In this document: positions 25,475-36,816 of the stretch, piece after piece
How positions within the stretch are numbered: position 1 is the stretch's first letter
Layout: every line of letters begins with the position of its first letter
Source: Janthinobacterium lividum
Lineage (GTDB): Bacteria > Pseudomonadota > Gammaproteobacteria > Burkholderiales > Burkholderiaceae_D
DNA length: 64,000 bases
Direction of reading: 5' to 3'
Assembly: GCF_011601275.1 (NCBI RefSeq)
Contig: NZ_JAAOLY010000009.1
Coordinates: 1-64,000 of the forward strand
Made by a program: the position numbers and the translations under genes
The notes under the pieces: generated by a model
What the model was told of the DNA's origin: nothing
The model's input: only the letters and a program-made list of their open reading frames with translations
Database searches by the model: none

Positions 25475-26935
25475 TTATCCCGCCAGCTTTGCCTTCAGCA
25501 GTTCCGTCAGCTGGGCCGGGTTGGCCTTGCCCTTGGAGGCTTTCATGGCCTGGCCGATCAGCGCGTTGATGGCAGCTTCCTTGCCGGCGCGGTACTGCTC
25601 CACCGACTTGGCGTTCGCCGCCAGCACTTCATCGACGATGGCTTCCAGGGCGCCAGTATCCGAAATCTGTTTCAGGCCCTTGGCGTCGATGATGGTGTCG
25701 ACGAGATTGTCGTCGTTCGATTTCGCTTCCCACATGCCGGCGAAGACTTCTTTCGCCGCCTTGTTCGAGATCGTGCCGTCGGCGATGCGCTTGAGCATGG
25801 CGGCCAGCTGCGCGGCGGAGACGGGCGCGTCGTCCAGGTCCACGCCTTCGCGGTTCAGGGTCGACGAGACGTCGCCCATCAGCCAGTTGGCGGCGGCCTT
25901 GGCGTTTTCCTTGCCGGCCTTGTCCACCACGGCGACGAAGTAAGTCGCCATGGTTTTCGACTGCGTCAGCACCAGCGCATCGTAGTCAGGCAGCGCGTAT
26001 TCGCTGATGAAACGGGCGCGCATGGCGGCCGGCAGTTCCGGCATCGAGGCCTTGACGGTGTCGATCCACGCTTGCGAGATGACCAGCGGCGGCAAGTCAG
26101 GGTCCGGGAAGTAGCGGTAATCCTGCGCGTCTTCCTTGCTGCGCATTTCGCGCGTTTCCTTGCGGTCCGGATCGTACAGGCGCGTCGCTTGCACGACCTT
26201 GCCGCCGTCTTCGATCAGCTCGATCTGGCGGCGCACTTCCACGTGCACGGCTTCCTCGATGAAGCGGAAGGAGTTCAGGTTCTTGATTTCGCAGCGGGTG
26301 CCGAATTCCTTCTGGCCGACAGGGCGCACGGAGACGTTGACGTCGCAGCGGAACGAGCCTTCCTGCATGTTGCCGTCGCAAACGCCCAGCCACATGACCA
26401 GCGAGTGCAGGGCCTTGGCGTAGGCCACGGCTTCGGCGGCGCTGCGGATTTCCGGTTCCGAGACGATTTCCAGCAGCGGCGTGCCGGCGCGGTTTAAGTC
26501 GATGCCGCTCATGCCCGCATAGTCTTCGTGCAGCGATTTGCCGGCGTCTTCTTCCAGGTGGGCGCGCGTCAAATTGACCGTCTTGGTGACGAATTTGCCA
26601 TCCTTTTCGTAGCCGAAGGTCAGGGCGCCGCCGATGACGACGGGGTCTTCGAACTGGCTGATCTGGTAGCCCTTGGGCGAATCCGGATAAAAATAGTTCT
26701 TGCGTGCGAAGACCGAGTGCGGCGCGACGGTGGCGCCCACGGCCAGGCCGAAGCGGATCGCGCGGTCGACGGCTTGCTTGTTCATCACCGGCAGCACGCC
26801 CGGCAGCGCCAGGTCGACAGGGCTCGCCTGCGTATTGGCGTCGGCGCCGTACTTGATCGGCGAACCGCTGAAAATTTTGGATTCGGTCGTGAGCTGCACG
26901 TGGTTCTCAAGACCGATGACGACTTCCCATTGCAT
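25475..26935 (-). CDS. gatB: Asp-tRNA(Asn)/Glu-tRNA(Gln) amidotransferase subunit B
   Basis: 486 residues. The N-terminal cradle begins [15 protein letters not shown] and carries [12 protein letters not shown]. The kinase-like core phosphorylates the misacylated Glu or Asp, and the C-terminal YqeY-like tail (to [10 protein letters not shown]) binds tRNA. It works with GatA and GatC to convert Glu-tRNA(Gln) and/or Asp-tRNA(Asn) to the amidated form. It is last in gatC-gatA-gatB, with 61 bases after gatA, and is followed by a terminator. Confidence 0.96.
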   Translation of the reverse strand: MQWEVVIGLENHVQLTTESKIFSGSPIKYGADANTQASPVDLALPGVLPVMNKQAVDRAIRFGLAVGATVAPHSVFARKNYFYPDSPKGYQISQFEDPVVIGGALTFGYEKDGKFVTKTVNLTRAHLEEDAGKSLHEDYAGMSGIDLNRAGTPLLEIVSEPEIRSAAEAVAYAKALHSLVMWLGVCDGNMQEGSFRCDVNVSVRPVGQKEFGTRCEIKNLNSFRFIEEAVHVEVRRQIELIEDGGKVVQATRLYDPDRKETREMRSKEDAQDYRYFPDPDLPPLVISQAWIDTVKASMPELPAAMRARFISEYALPDYDALVLTQSKTMATYFVAVVDKAGKENAKAAANWLMGDVSSTLNREGVDLDDAPVSAAQLAAMLKRIADGTISNKAAKEVFAGMWEAKSNDDNLVDTIIDAKGLKQISDTGALEAIVDEVLAANAKSVEQYRAGKEAAINALIGQAMKASKGKANPAQLTELLKAKLAG

Positions 26936-26996
26936 AGTGTTCTCGCTTATTTTCTGGTGGCGCCGCCTCGGCGGCGCAAATTTTTTCTTGATTTTC

Positions 26997-28481
26997 TTAA
27001 ATGCCGGCAGGGCTGCGCGTATGCCAGTCCGTCACTTGCTGGAACTGGTGGGCCACGTTCAGCAGCTTGGCTTCGCCAAAATAATTGCCGATGATTTGCA
27101 GGCCGACAGGGCGCTTGCTATTCTTGTCTCCTGCGCCGAAACCGCAGGGTATCGACATGCCGGGCAGGCCGGCCAGGCTGGTCGACAGGGTGTAGATGTC
27201 GGCCAGGTAGTTCGCCACCGGGTCGTCCGTCTTGTCGCCCAGGTCCCAGGCGACGGTCGGCGCGACCGGTCCCATGATGACGTCGCAGACGGCGTTCGGG
27301 CCATTCAGGACGGCCTCGAAATCCTGCGCGATCAGGCGGCGGATCTTTTGCGCCTTCAGGTAGTAGGCGTCGTAGTAGCCGTGGCACAGCACATAGGTGC
27401 CGACCATGATGCGGCGCTGCACTTCCGGGCCGAAGCCCTGGGCGCGCGACTTCTTGTACATGTCCTGCAAGTCTTTGTACTCGGCAGCGCGGTGGCCGTA
27501 GCGCACGCCGTCGTAGCGCGACAGGTTCGACGACGCTTCGGCCGGGGCGATCATGTAATAGGCGGGAATCGACAGGGCCGTGTTCGGCAGCGAGATGTCG
27601 ACCAGGGTAGCGCCCAGCTTTTCATACTGCGCCAGCGCGCCGCGCACGGCCGCTTCCACGTCCTTGGCCAGGCCCTCGCCGAAGTACTCGCGCGGCACGC
27701 CGATGCGCAGGCCCGTCAGGGGCTGTCCCAGCTCGCGCGAAAAGTCTTCCGCCACGCCGCCCTGTTCCGGCGACAGGCTGGTCGAATCGCGTTCGTCGAA
27801 GCCGGCCATGGCACTCAAGAGCAGGGCGCAGTCTTCGGCCGAGCGGGCCATCGGGCCGCCCTGGTCCAGCGACGAGGCAAAGGCGATCATGCCGAAGCGC
27901 GAGACGCGGCCATACGTGGGCTTGATGCCGGTGATGCCGCAAAAAGCGGCAGGCTGGCGGATCGAGCCGCCCGTGTCGGTGCCGGTGGCTGCCGGCGTCA
28001 GGCCGGCCGCCACGGCGGCGGCCGAGCCACCGGACGAGCCGCCTGGCACGGCCGTCTTGTCCCACGGGTTCCGCACGGCGCCGAAGGCCGAGTTCTCGTT
28101 GCCGGAACCCATGGCGAATTCGTCGCAATTGACCTTGCCCAAGGTGACCATGCCGGCCGCCTGGAATTTTTCCACCACGGTGGCGTCAAACGGGCTGGCG
28201 TAGTTGGCCAGCATTTTCGAGCCGGCCGTCGTGCGCCAGCCTTTCGTGACGAACAAGTCCTTGTGCGCGATCGGCACGCCCGTCAATGGCGTGGCTGTGC
28301 CGGCGGCGATGCGCGCGTCGGCGTCAAGCGCTTGTGCCAGGGTCAGGGCACGGTCGACGTGCAAAAAAGCGTTCGAGGTGTCCGCTTCGATGCGGTCGAG
28401 GAAATGCGTCGCCAGCGCAACGGCGGAAATTTCCTTGTTCTGCAAAAGCGTGGACAGCTGTTTGATGGATTTTGTATGCAT
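26997..28481 (-). CDS. gatA: Asp-tRNA(Asn)/Glu-tRNA(Gln) amidotransferase subunit A
   Basis: 494 residues, an amidase-signature protein. The Ser-cisSer-Lys triad is visible as Lys in PIAHKDLF, the cis-Ser in [15 protein letters not shown] and the nucleophile Ser in [12 protein letters not shown]. It releases ammonia from glutamine for the GatB active site. The start at 28481 ([14 protein letters not shown]) matches the family; 15 further in-frame residues upstream are rejected. It lies between gatC and gatB. Confidence 0.96.
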   Translation of the reverse strand: MHTKSIKQLSTLLQNKEISAVALATHFLDRIEADTSNAFLHVDRALTLAQALDADARIAAGTATPLTGVPIAHKDLFVTKGWRTTAGSKMLANYASPFDATVVEKFQAAGMVTLGKVNCDEFAMGSGNENSAFGAVRNPWDKTAVPGGSSGGSAAAVAAGLTPAATGTDTGGSIRQPAAFCGITGIKPTYGRVSRFGMIAFASSLDQGGPMARSAEDCALLLSAMAGFDERDSTSLSPEQGGVAEDFSRELGQPLTGLRIGVPREYFGEGLAKDVEAAVRGALAQYEKLGATLVDISLPNTALSIPAYYMIAPAEASSNLSRYDGVRYGHRAAEYKDLQDMYKKSRAQGFGPEVQRRIMVGTYVLCHGYYDAYYLKAQKIRRLIAQDFEAVLNGPNAVCDVIMGPVAPTVAWDLGDKTDDPVANYLADIYTLSTSLAGLPGMSIPCGFGAGDKNSKRPVGLQIIGNYFGEAKLLNVAHQFQQVTDWHTRSPAGI

Positions 28482-28534
28482 GGCGTTTCTATTTTGATAT
28501 TCGGCAAAAAGGCGGGAACAACGCAACGGCGTGT

Positions 28535-28837
28535 TTATTCGATGACCTTGGGCACCAAGTACAGGCCATCTTGTACCTTCGGCGCCACGGCCTGGTAGGC
28601 GTCGCGGCGGTTCGTTTCGGTAGCGAGGTCCTCGCGCAGGCGCAGGGCGATATTGTCCATGTGGGCGGCCAGCGGGTGGCTCAGGGGCGCCACGCCATCG
28701 GTATTGACGGCTTGCATTTGTTCTGCCAGTGCAAAAATCTTGTTCAATTGGGCCAAAGACGTGACGGCCTGGTCGTCGGCCATTTCGAGTTGGGCCAGGT
28801 GGGCGATGCGTTTTACGTCGGAGAGTGTCAGGGACAT
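28535..28837 (-). CDS. gatC: Asp-tRNA(Asn)/Glu-tRNA(Gln) amidotransferase subunit C
   Basis: 100 residues from the ATG at 28837 ([19 protein letters not shown]). It is the small belt protein that holds GatA and GatB together. The helical N-terminus and the C-terminal [22 protein letters not shown] fit the family. The longer in-frame stretch upstream runs into the divergent mreB control region and is rejected. First gene of the gatCAB operon. Confidence 0.93.
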   Translation of the reverse strand: MSLTLSDVKRIAHLAQLEMADDQAVTSLAQLNKIFALAEQMQAVNTDGVAPLSHPLAAHMDNIALRLREDLATETNRRDAYQAVAPKVQDGLYLVPKVIE

Positions 28838-30232
<1,395 letters not shown>

Positions 30233-30244
30233 TCGGATCAACGG

Positions 30245-30268
30245 GCCGGAGAGCGGTTCTCCGGCTTT
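30245..30268 (+). terminator. Weak hairpin between mreB and mreC
   Basis: GCCGGAGA pairs with TCTCCGGC around a five-base loop, then TTT and a second TTTT. The T run is interrupted, so partial termination that favours MreB over MreC and MreD is more likely than a full stop. Confidence 0.45.
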
Positions 30269-30338
30269 GGTTTTGGCGCCGGCGTTTGACCGGGGCCTGC
30301 ACGTTGGCGCACTGCGCCTGGCCTGATTATTGGAAGTC

Positions 30339-31400
30339 ATGGAATACAGTCCTCCGCCACTTTTCAAACAAGGCGCCTCTGCCCGCGTCAAGATGATGGT
30401 GTTCGCCGGCATTTCTATCGCCCTGCTGCTGGTCGATTCGCGCATGCACGCGCTGACTGCCGTGCGCCAGGCAGTCGGCACCGTGCTGTATCCGGTGCAG
30501 ATGGCTGCCCTGGTGCCGCGCGACGTGGCGCTTGGCGTCGGCAATTATTTTTCGTCGCTGTCCGCCCTGGAAAAACAGGTGCGCGACCTGAAGCACGAAC
30601 AGATCGCCTCGGCGCAGATCCTGCAGCAGGCGCAGCTCAACATCGTTGAAAACAACCACCTGCGCAAGCTGATGGAAGCGCGCGAGCGCGTCCCCGTCAA
30701 GACCTTGATGGCCGAAGTGCTGTACGACACGCGCGATTCGGCCACGCGCAAGATCGTGCTTGATCGCGGTATCCAGCATGGCGTGGAGCTGGGCCGCCCC
30801 GTGATCGACAACCTGGGTGTGGTGGGACAGGTCACGCGCGTGTTCCCCTTCACCTCCGAAGTGACCTTGCTGACGGATGAAGAGCAGGCCATTCCCGTGC
30901 AGCTGCTGCGCAATGGCGTGCGCAGCGTGGCCATCGGCCGCGGCAAGTCCGGCACCATGGAGCTGCGCTTCACGGCCCCCAGCGCCGACATCCAGATCGG
31001 CGACATCGTCATTACCTCGGGCCTCGACGGCCTGTACCCGGCCGGCCTGGCCGTGGCGCGCGTGACCCTGGTCGAGCGCAATGCGCATGGCCCGTTCGGC
31101 CGCGTCGTGTGCCAGCCGCTGGCCGGCATCGAACGCAATACCCAGCTGCTCATCCTCATGACGTCGCCCGAGATTCCGCCGCGCCCGCCCGCTGAAGATA
31201 TCAAGACGGGCCGCAAGATCGCCGGCAAGATGGCGCCGATCAAGGACCCTGCCAAGGAGCCCGCCGCTGCGACGCCACCGGCCGCCAATACGGCCACGCC
31301 ACCGGCCGCGAAACCGCCTGCCAGCCCCGCGCCGAAACCGGCGGCGCCTGTAGCAACGCCAGCACCTGCCGCTGTGCCACCGAAGGAAGCGACACGATGA
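30339..31400 (+). CDS. mreC: Rod shape-determining protein MreC
   Basis: 353 residues. An N-terminal membrane helix (about 22-36) is followed by a coiled coil (residues about 70-110, LSALEKQVRDLKHEQI) and the periplasmic beta-barrel domain with IDNLGVVGQVTRVFPF. The C-terminal 75 residues are a Pro/Ala/Lys-rich tail that is longer than in E. coli. It links MreB to PBP2. The start is read as the ATG at 30339; a TTG three codons earlier is possible. It overlaps mreD by four bases. Confidence 0.95.
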   Translation: MEYSPPPLFKQGASARVKMMVFAGISIALLLVDSRMHALTAVRQAVGTVLYPVQMAALVPRDVALGVGNYFSSLSALEKQVRDLKHEQIASAQILQQAQLNIVENNHLRKLMEARERVPVKTLMAEVLYDTRDSATRKIVLDRGIQHGVELGRPVIDNLGVVGQVTRVFPFTSEVTLLTDEEQAIPVQLLRNGVRSVAIGRGKSGTMELRFTAPSADIQIGDIVITSGLDGLYPAGLAVARVTLVERNAHGPFGRVVCQPLAGIERNTQLLILMTSPEIPPRPPAEDIKTGRKIAGKMAPIKDPAKEPAAATPPAANTATPPAAKPPASPAPKPAAPVATPAPAAVPPKEATR

Positions 31401-31909
31401 ACCGCCCGCATTACATCCTGCTGCCGGTCAGCCCCCTGTTTATCGGTTTTTCCCTGCTGTGCGCTTTTCTGCTGAACCTGTTGCCGTGGGGGCAGTTCGT
31501 CGGCGTGCCCGATTTCGTCGCGCTGGTGCTGGTCTTCTGGGGCATCCACCAGCCGCGCAAGGTCGGCATCGGCGTGGCGTTCTTCATGGGCCTGATGATG
31601 GACGTGCACGATTCGACCCTGCTGGGCGAGAATGCGCTGGCCTACACCTTGCTGTCGTATTTCGCCATCATGATGCACCGCCGCGTGCTGTGGTTCCCCA
31701 TCATGACGCAGGCGTTGCACGTGCTGCCGCTGCTGTTGCTGACGCAGGCGCTGCAATTGCTGACGCGCTTGATCGTCTCGGGCCGCTTCCCTGGCTGGCT
31801 CAATTTCATCGAAAGCTTCGTCGCCGTCGCCCTGTGGCCCATCGTCACGTGGATTCTGCTGGCGCCGCAGCGCCGCGCAGTGGACCGCGACCATAACCGG
31901 CCGATCTGA
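31397..31909 (+). CDS. mreD: Rod shape-determining protein MreD
   Basis: 170 residues with five or six membrane helices and few charged residues. The motif GIGVAFFMGLMMDV is typical for MreD. It is translationally coupled to mreC (ATGA) and lies 12 bases before mrdA. It is part of the Rod complex in the inner membrane. Confidence 0.95.
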   Translation: MNRPHYILLPVSPLFIGFSLLCAFLLNLLPWGQFVGVPDFVALVLVFWGIHQPRKVGIGVAFFMGLMMDVHDSTLLGENALAYTLLSYFAIMMHRRVLWFPIMTQALHVLPLLLLTQALQLLTRLIVSGRFPGWLNFIESFVAVALWPIVTWILLAPQRRAVDRDHNRPI

Positions 31910-31921
31910 CGAGCGCCTGCC

Positions 31922-33892
31922 ATGACTGAACTCAAGAACACCGAGCGCGAACTGCATTTTTTCCGCATGCGCCTGACCATCCTGGGCGCGCTCGTCTTCG
32001 TCTGCTTTTCGCTGCTGCTGGCGCGCTTCATCTGGCTGCAGGTGATCAAGCACGAGGACTACGCGACCAAGGCCGAGGACAACCGCATTGCCGTGGTGCC
32101 CATCGTGCCCACGCGTGGCCTGATCCTCGACCGCAACGGCGTGGTCCTGGCGCGCAATTACTCGGCCTACACCCTCGAAATCACGCCGTCGAAACTGAGC
32201 GCCAGCCTCGATTCCGTGATTGACGAGCTGTCGACCCTGGTGCAGATCGATATCAAGGACCGCCGCCGCTTCAAGAAGCTACTGGAAGAATCGAAGAACT
32301 TCGTCAGCGTGCCGCTGCGCACGCGTCTGACGGACGAGGAAGTGGCGCGCTTCACGGCGCAGCGTTTCCGCTTCCCCGGCGTCGAAGTACAGGCGCGCCT
32401 GTTCCGCCAATATCCGATGGGCGAAGTGGCGTCGCACGTGGTGGGCTTCATCGGCCGCATCAACCGCAATGAAGCCAAGGCGCTGGAAGAGGGCGAGGAC
32501 GCGGCCAACTACAACGGCACCGACCATATCGGCAAGGAAGGCCTGGAAAAAAGCTACGAAAAGCAGCTGCACGGCACCACCGGCTACGAAGAAGTGGAAG
32601 TGTCGGCCGGCGGGCGCGCCATGCGCACCCTGTCGCGTACGGCCGCCACCCCTGGCAATAACCTGATCCTGTCGATCGACATCGAATTGCAAAAAGTGGT
32701 CGAGGAAGCGTTCGGCGAATGGCGCGGCGCGGCCGTGGCCATCGACCCGGCAACGGGCGACATCCTTGCTTACGTCTCCAAGCCAGGCTACGACCCGAAT
32801 CTGTTCGTCGACGGCATCGACCAGCAAAGCTGGAACGAGCTCAATACCTCGCTGGACCGGCCGATGGTCAACCGTCCCCTGTCCGGCACCTACGCGCCCG
32901 GCTCGACCTTCAAGCCCTTCATGGCGCTGGCCGCACTGGAACTGGGCAAGCGCACGCCGAGCCAGTCGATTTCCGATCCCGGTTTCTTCATCCTCGGCGG
33001 CCACACCTTCCGCGACGACAAGGTGGGCGGCCATGGCACGGTGGACATGCACAAGTCCATCGTCGTCTCGTGTAACACCTATTACTATCAGCTGGGCCGC
33101 GACATGGGCATCGACGCCATTCACGACTTCATGAAGCCGTTCGGTTTCGGCCAGTTGACGGGTATCGACCTGAATAACGAAAAGACGGGCGTGCTGCCGT
33201 CGACGGAATGGAAGCGCAACCGCTTCAAGACGCCGCAGCAGAAAAAATGGGTGGGCGGCGACACGATTTCGGTGAGTAACGGCTCCGGCTACAATTCCTA
33301 TACGCCGCTGCAGATCGCCCACGCGACGGCCAACCTGGCCAATAACGGTGTGGTGATGAAACCGCATCTGGTGAAAATCATCGAAGACGCGGCCACGCGC
33401 GCGCGTACATTGACCGTGCCGAAGGAAAGCTATCGCATCGCGCTCAAGCAGGAAAACATCGACACCATCAAGCGCGCCATGGTGGGCGTGACCAGCGAGC
33501 AGGGCGGCACGGCCGCGCGTATCTTCACCGGCGTGCAGTACACGGTGGGCGGCAAGACGGGTACGGCGCAGGTGGTGGGCATCAAGAAAAACGAGAAGTA
33601 CAATGCCAAGTTGCTGGCCGAACGCCTGCGCGACAACGCTCTGTTTACCGCGTTCGCGCCGGCCGACAAGCCGCGCATCGCGATCGCCATCGTGGTGGAA
33701 AATGCGGGCTTCGGCGCCGGCGTGGCCGCCCCGATCGCGCGCAAGGCGCTCGACTACTACCTGTTGGGCAAGCGCCCGAGCGACAAGGAAAAGGACACCA
33801 CCAAGGTGCCCAAGGAAGATGTCGACGAAGTGCGCACCCTGGAAGAAATCACTGACGAGCAGGCCGCCCCGGCGACACCTGCCAGGCAATAA
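31922..33892 (+). CDS. mrdA: Penicillin-binding protein 2 (elongasome transpeptidase)
   Basis: 656 residues. A membrane anchor (about 18-38) is followed by the PBP dimer domain with PTRGLILDRNG and the transpeptidase domain. The catalytic motifs are Ser328-x-x-Lys331 (GSTFKPF), Ser383-Cys-Asn385 and Lys545-Thr-Gly547. It cross-links peptidoglycan during elongation with RodA, encoded eight bases downstream. One region usually read as GIGQGY in the family is SNGSGY here; it lies outside the three motifs. The C-terminal 40 residues are acidic and low in complexity. Confidence 0.96.
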   Translation: MTELKNTERELHFFRMRLTILGALVFVCFSLLLARFIWLQVIKHEDYATKAEDNRIAVVPIVPTRGLILDRNGVVLARNYSAYTLEITPSKLSASLDSVIDELSTLVQIDIKDRRRFKKLLEESKNFVSVPLRTRLTDEEVARFTAQRFRFPGVEVQARLFRQYPMGEVASHVVGFIGRINRNEAKALEEGEDAANYNGTDHIGKEGLEKSYEKQLHGTTGYEEVEVSAGGRAMRTLSRTAATPGNNLILSIDIELQKVVEEAFGEWRGAAVAIDPATGDILAYVSKPGYDPNLFVDGIDQQSWNELNTSLDRPMVNRPLSGTYAPGSTFKPFMALAALELGKRTPSQSISDPGFFILGGHTFRDDKVGGHGTVDMHKSIVVSCNTYYYQLGRDMGIDAIHDFMKPFGFGQLTGIDLNNEKTGVLPSTEWKRNRFKTPQQKKWVGGDTISVSNGSGYNSYTPLQIAHATANLANNGVVMKPHLVKIIEDAATRARTLTVPKESYRIALKQENIDTIKRAMVGVTSEQGGTAARIFTGVQYTVGGKTGTAQVVGIKKNEKYNAKLLAERLRDNALFTAFAPADKPRIAIAIVVENAGFGAGVAAPIARKALDYYLLGKRPSDKEKDTTKVPKEDVDEVRTLEEITDEQAAPATPARQ

Positions 33893-33900
33893 GGAAGCAC

Positions 33901-35016
33901 ATGCCCATTAACGAGAGGCGCTCGCTGTGGCGGCGCGCCAAACCCTACCTGGCGGTGTTCGATCCGCCGCTGATGATCATCATCCTGATGTTGCTGTGTA
34001 CCAGTCTGCTGACCCTGTATTCGGCCAGCATCGGCATTCCCGGCAAGATCGAGGACCATTTGCGCAACATCCTGCTGTGCTTTTTCGTCATGTGGGTGGC
34101 GGCCAACATCACGCCGCAGATGATGATGCGCATCGCCGTGCCCGCGTACACGGTATCGGTGATCTTGCTGGTGGCCGTGGCGCTGTTCGGCACCATCAAG
34201 CTCGGTGCCCGGCGCTGGCTGCATATCGGCGTGATTGACATCCAGCCGTCCGAATTCCTGAAGATCGCCACGCCGCTGATGCTGGCCTGGTTCTTCCAGC
34301 ACAATGCGGGCGCGCTGCGCTGGAAATCGTTCCTGATGGCGGCCGTGCTGCTGCTGGTGCCCGTCTACCTGATCGCGCGCCAGCCCGACCTGGGCACGGC
34401 GCTGCTGGTGGTGGCGGCCGGCTTTACCGTCATCTTCCTGGCCGGCCTGTCGTGGAAAGTGCTGGCAGGCTTGCTGATCACCTTTGTTTCCTGCCTGCCG
34501 ATCGCGTGGTCGCACCTGCATGATTACCAGCGCGACCGCGTGATGATGCTGATCGACCCGACCAAGGACCCGCTGGGCAAGGGCTTCCATATCATCCAGT
34601 CCATCATCGCCATCGGTTCCGGCGGCATGACGGGCAAGGGCTGGACGCACGGCACGCAGGCCCACCTGGAATTCGTTCCGGAGCGCACGACCGATTTTAT
34701 TTTTGCCGTATATTCCGAGGAATTCGGCCTGGTCGGTAACTTGATCCTGATGCTGATGTATTTGCTGCTGGTGGGACGGGGGATGATGATCGCCGCCAAC
34801 GCCCCCAGTTTTTTCACTCGCCTGCTGGCAGGAGCGATAACTATGATTTTCTTTACGTACGCCTTTGTAAACATGGGCATGGTCAGCGGCATCGTGCCGG
34901 TGGTCGGCGTCCCCCTCCCATTCCTCAGCTATGGCGGCACCGCGCTGCTGACCCTGGGCGTGGCCACCGGTATCCTGATGAGCATTCAGCGCCACCGCAA
35001 GCTGGTGCAGACCTGA
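33901..35016 (+). CDS. rodA: Rod shape-determining protein RodA (peptidoglycan polymerase)
   Basis: 371 residues, SEDS family with about ten membrane helices. It carries QPSEFLKIATPLMLAW, the conserved RQPDLGTALL and the C-terminal VVGVPLPFLSYGGTALL. The catalytic Asp of SEDS proteins corresponds to the Asp in RQPDLGT or close to it. It polymerises glycan strands from lipid II together with PBP2. Its stop overlaps the next ATG by one base. Confidence 0.97.
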   Translation: MPINERRSLWRRAKPYLAVFDPPLMIIILMLLCTSLLTLYSASIGIPGKIEDHLRNILLCFFVMWVAANITPQMMMRIAVPAYTVSVILLVAVALFGTIKLGARRWLHIGVIDIQPSEFLKIATPLMLAWFFQHNAGALRWKSFLMAAVLLLVPVYLIARQPDLGTALLVVAAGFTVIFLAGLSWKVLAGLLITFVSCLPIAWSHLHDYQRDRVMMLIDPTKDPLGKGFHIIQSIIAIGSGGMTGKGWTHGTQAHLEFVPERTTDFIFAVYSEEFGLVGNLILMLMYLLLVGRGMMIAANAPSFFTRLLAGAITMIFFTYAFVNMGMVSGIVPVVGVPLPFLSYGGTALLTLGVATGILMSIQRHRKLVQT

Positions 35017-36068
35017 TGCGGGCGCCTTTCGACACCTTCGCCATGCGCGGGCTGAGCCTGGCGGTCTTGCTGACCCTGGCCGCCTGCGGCACGACGCCGC
35101 AAAAGAGCGCATCGAACAACGTGCCGCTGCCGTCCGGCGGCAAGGTCAAAGTGCCCGTGCGCCAGGACCCCACCTTGCCGGCATTGCCGGCGGCCGGCTC
35201 CGGGCGCGGCGGCTACTACAAGGATGACGGCCCGGGCGACAATCCGCCGGCCAACCTGCGCGACGTGCCCGACGCGGAAGTGCGCAACGAGCCGTATTCG
35301 ACGCGGTCGAATCGCCCGTATGTCGTCTTCGGCAAGACGTATACGCCGATCACCGACAACGAACCGTTCAAGCAGAAGGGCACGGGCACCTGGTATGGCA
35401 AGAAATTCCATGGCCAGCGCACCTCGTCGGGCGAAATCTACGACATGTACAAGATGACGGCGGCCCATCCGACCTTGCCGATTCCGTCGTATGCGCGCGT
35501 GACGAGCATCGACAGCGGCGAGCAGGTGATCGTGCGCATCAATGACCGCGGCCCGTTCCACGCCACGCGCGTCATCGACGTGTCCTATACGGCGGCGCTG
35601 AAACTGGGATTCCTCGGCAAGGGCAGCCACCAGGTGGTCGTCGAACGGCTGCTGCCGGCCGATATCGACGCTATCCTGGCGGCCCGTGCGGCGCCGAAGC
35701 CGGTGCCGTCGGTGGTGGCCAGGTCGATCGATACGCCGGCCGACAGCGAACCGGAAATGCGCGCCGTGGTGCAGCCTGAAATCACCGCGCTGTCAGCGGT
35801 CGATGCCACCGTGGCCGCGCCCGCGCCAGCGGCGCTGGCCACCGGCTTCTACCTGCAGTTGGGCGCCTATTCGCGTGCGGACAATGCGGAAGCGGGCCGC
35901 GCGCAACTGGCGCCGTATGCGCAAACGCTGGGCAATCTCGATGTGGTGCCGGCCGGCCCCTTGTTCCGCCTGTACGGAGGACCGTTCACGAGCCGCGCCG
36001 ATGCGGCGCGCGCGGCGGCCAGCCTGCCGGCGTCGGCGGGTGTCAAACCGATCGTCATCGAAAGATAA
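35016..36068 (+). CDS. rlpA: RlpA family septal/lytic transglycosylase lipoprotein
   Basis: 350 residues. A lipobox LAAC near residue 24 marks it as a lipoprotein; a start at 35043 (MRGLSLAVLL) would give a more standard signal peptide. The double-psi beta-barrel lies at about 125-215 with GTWYGKKFHGQRTSSGE and NDRGPFHATRVIDVSY. A SPOR domain that binds denuded glycan ends the protein (about 275-350). In Pseudomonas RlpA cuts naked glycan strands during daughter-cell separation. It is last in the elongasome operon. Confidence 0.93.
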   Translation: MRAPFDTFAMRGLSLAVLLTLAACGTTPQKSASNNVPLPSGGKVKVPVRQDPTLPALPAAGSGRGGYYKDDGPGDNPPANLRDVPDAEVRNEPYSTRSNRPYVVFGKTYTPITDNEPFKQKGTGTWYGKKFHGQRTSSGEIYDMYKMTAAHPTLPIPSYARVTSIDSGEQVIVRINDRGPFHATRVIDVSYTAALKLGFLGKGSHQVVVERLLPADIDAILAARAAPKPVPSVVARSIDTPADSEPEMRAVVQPEITALSAVDATVAAPAPAALATGFYLQLGAYSRADNAEAGRAQLAPYAQTLGNLDVVPAGPLFRLYGGPFTSRADAARAAASLPASAGVKPIVIER

Positions 36069-36070
36069 GC

Positions 36071-36107
36071 GTAGGTCGGATTAGGCGCAAAGCGCCGTAA
36101 TCCGACA
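36071..36107. repeat. REP-like palindrome, copy 4
   Basis: GTAGGTCGGATTAGGCGC, then AAA, then GCGCCGTAATCCGACA: a nearly perfect inverted repeat. It lies in the short gap between convergent genes (rlpA and the SPOR gene), a favourite place of REP elements, and may also end transcription from both sides. It shares its left arm with copy 2 at 229-259. Confidence 0.7.
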
Positions 36108-36120
36108 CGATTGTCAGGTG

Positions 36121-36816
36121 TCATTTACAGGAGCGCAGTTCCTGCTCTTCGAACTGCTTCGTGATCTCGGCCAGCCGTGCGCGCGTGGCGGCGTCGAGGT
36201 CGCGGAACTGGTAAGCGAATTGCTTGCTGGCGCTGTAGCGCGGCGCGACGCGGGCGCTGTGCACGCCCTGTTTGTTGAGCGATGCCAGCTGGCTTTGCGC
36301 GCTCGTTTCCGACTTGAACACGCCCAGTGAAATGCCCCAGCGCAGCGGGCTGCTTTCGTTCATGATGAAGTAATTCGTCACGCCCAGCTGCTTCAATTCG
36401 CCAGCCTTGCGGTCGGCGCCTTCCTTGCTGCCCTGCGGCGGGATGTACACCATATAGCTGGAAATATCCTGGCCGGCCACGTTGCGGCGTGACTGGCGGT
36501 CGCCCAGATCCAGCGCCGCCACTTGCGCTTCGAAGCGGCGGCCGTCGGCCAGCAGGAAATTGCCCACTTCCGTGCACGCATACAATGGCGGCGCCGCTGG
36601 TGCGGCGGCTGCTGGTGTCGCGCCTTCGGCGGCCGGCGGCGCGGCAGGCGCCGTGGCCTGCTCCTGCGTCAGCAAGGTGAGCTTGCCCGCCTGCAGCTGG
36701 TTTTTCAGGCGCGCCGGTTCGCGCGTCTCGGCGCGAAAACTGCCCAGATAACCCTGGCCGATGGCCAGCACCAGCAGGTTGACGCCGGCCAGCAGCCAGA
36801 AGACGAATTTCAGCAT
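36121..36816 (-). CDS. SPOR domain-containing membrane protein
   Basis: 231 residues. An N-terminal membrane helix (about 3-22) is followed by an Ala/Pro-rich linker and a C-terminal SPOR-like domain (about 125-205, YMVYIPPQGSKEGADRK through GVHSARVAPRY). The last 25 residues are charged and include a final Cys-Lys. SPOR domains bind glycan strands lacking stem peptides at division sites. The gene ends the argS-to-coaX run and overlaps coaX by seven bases. Confidence 0.82.
   Translation of the reverse strand: MLKFVFWLLAGVNLLVLAIGQGYLGSFRAETREPARLKNQLQAGKLTLLTQEQATAPAAPPAAEGATPAAAAPAAPPLYACTEVGNFLLADGRRFEAQVAALDLGDRQSRRNVAGQDISSYMVYIPPQGSKEGADRKAGELKQLGVTNYFIMNESSPLRWGISLGVFKSETSAQSQLASLNKQGVHSARVAPRYSASKQFAYQFRDLDAATRARLAEITKQFEEQELRSCK

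Noticed and set aside
30545..33889. Long minus-strand open frames (502 and 536 codons) opposite mreC, mreD and mrdA
   Set aside because: Antisense shadows of well-conserved genes with composition typical of reversed GC-rich codons.
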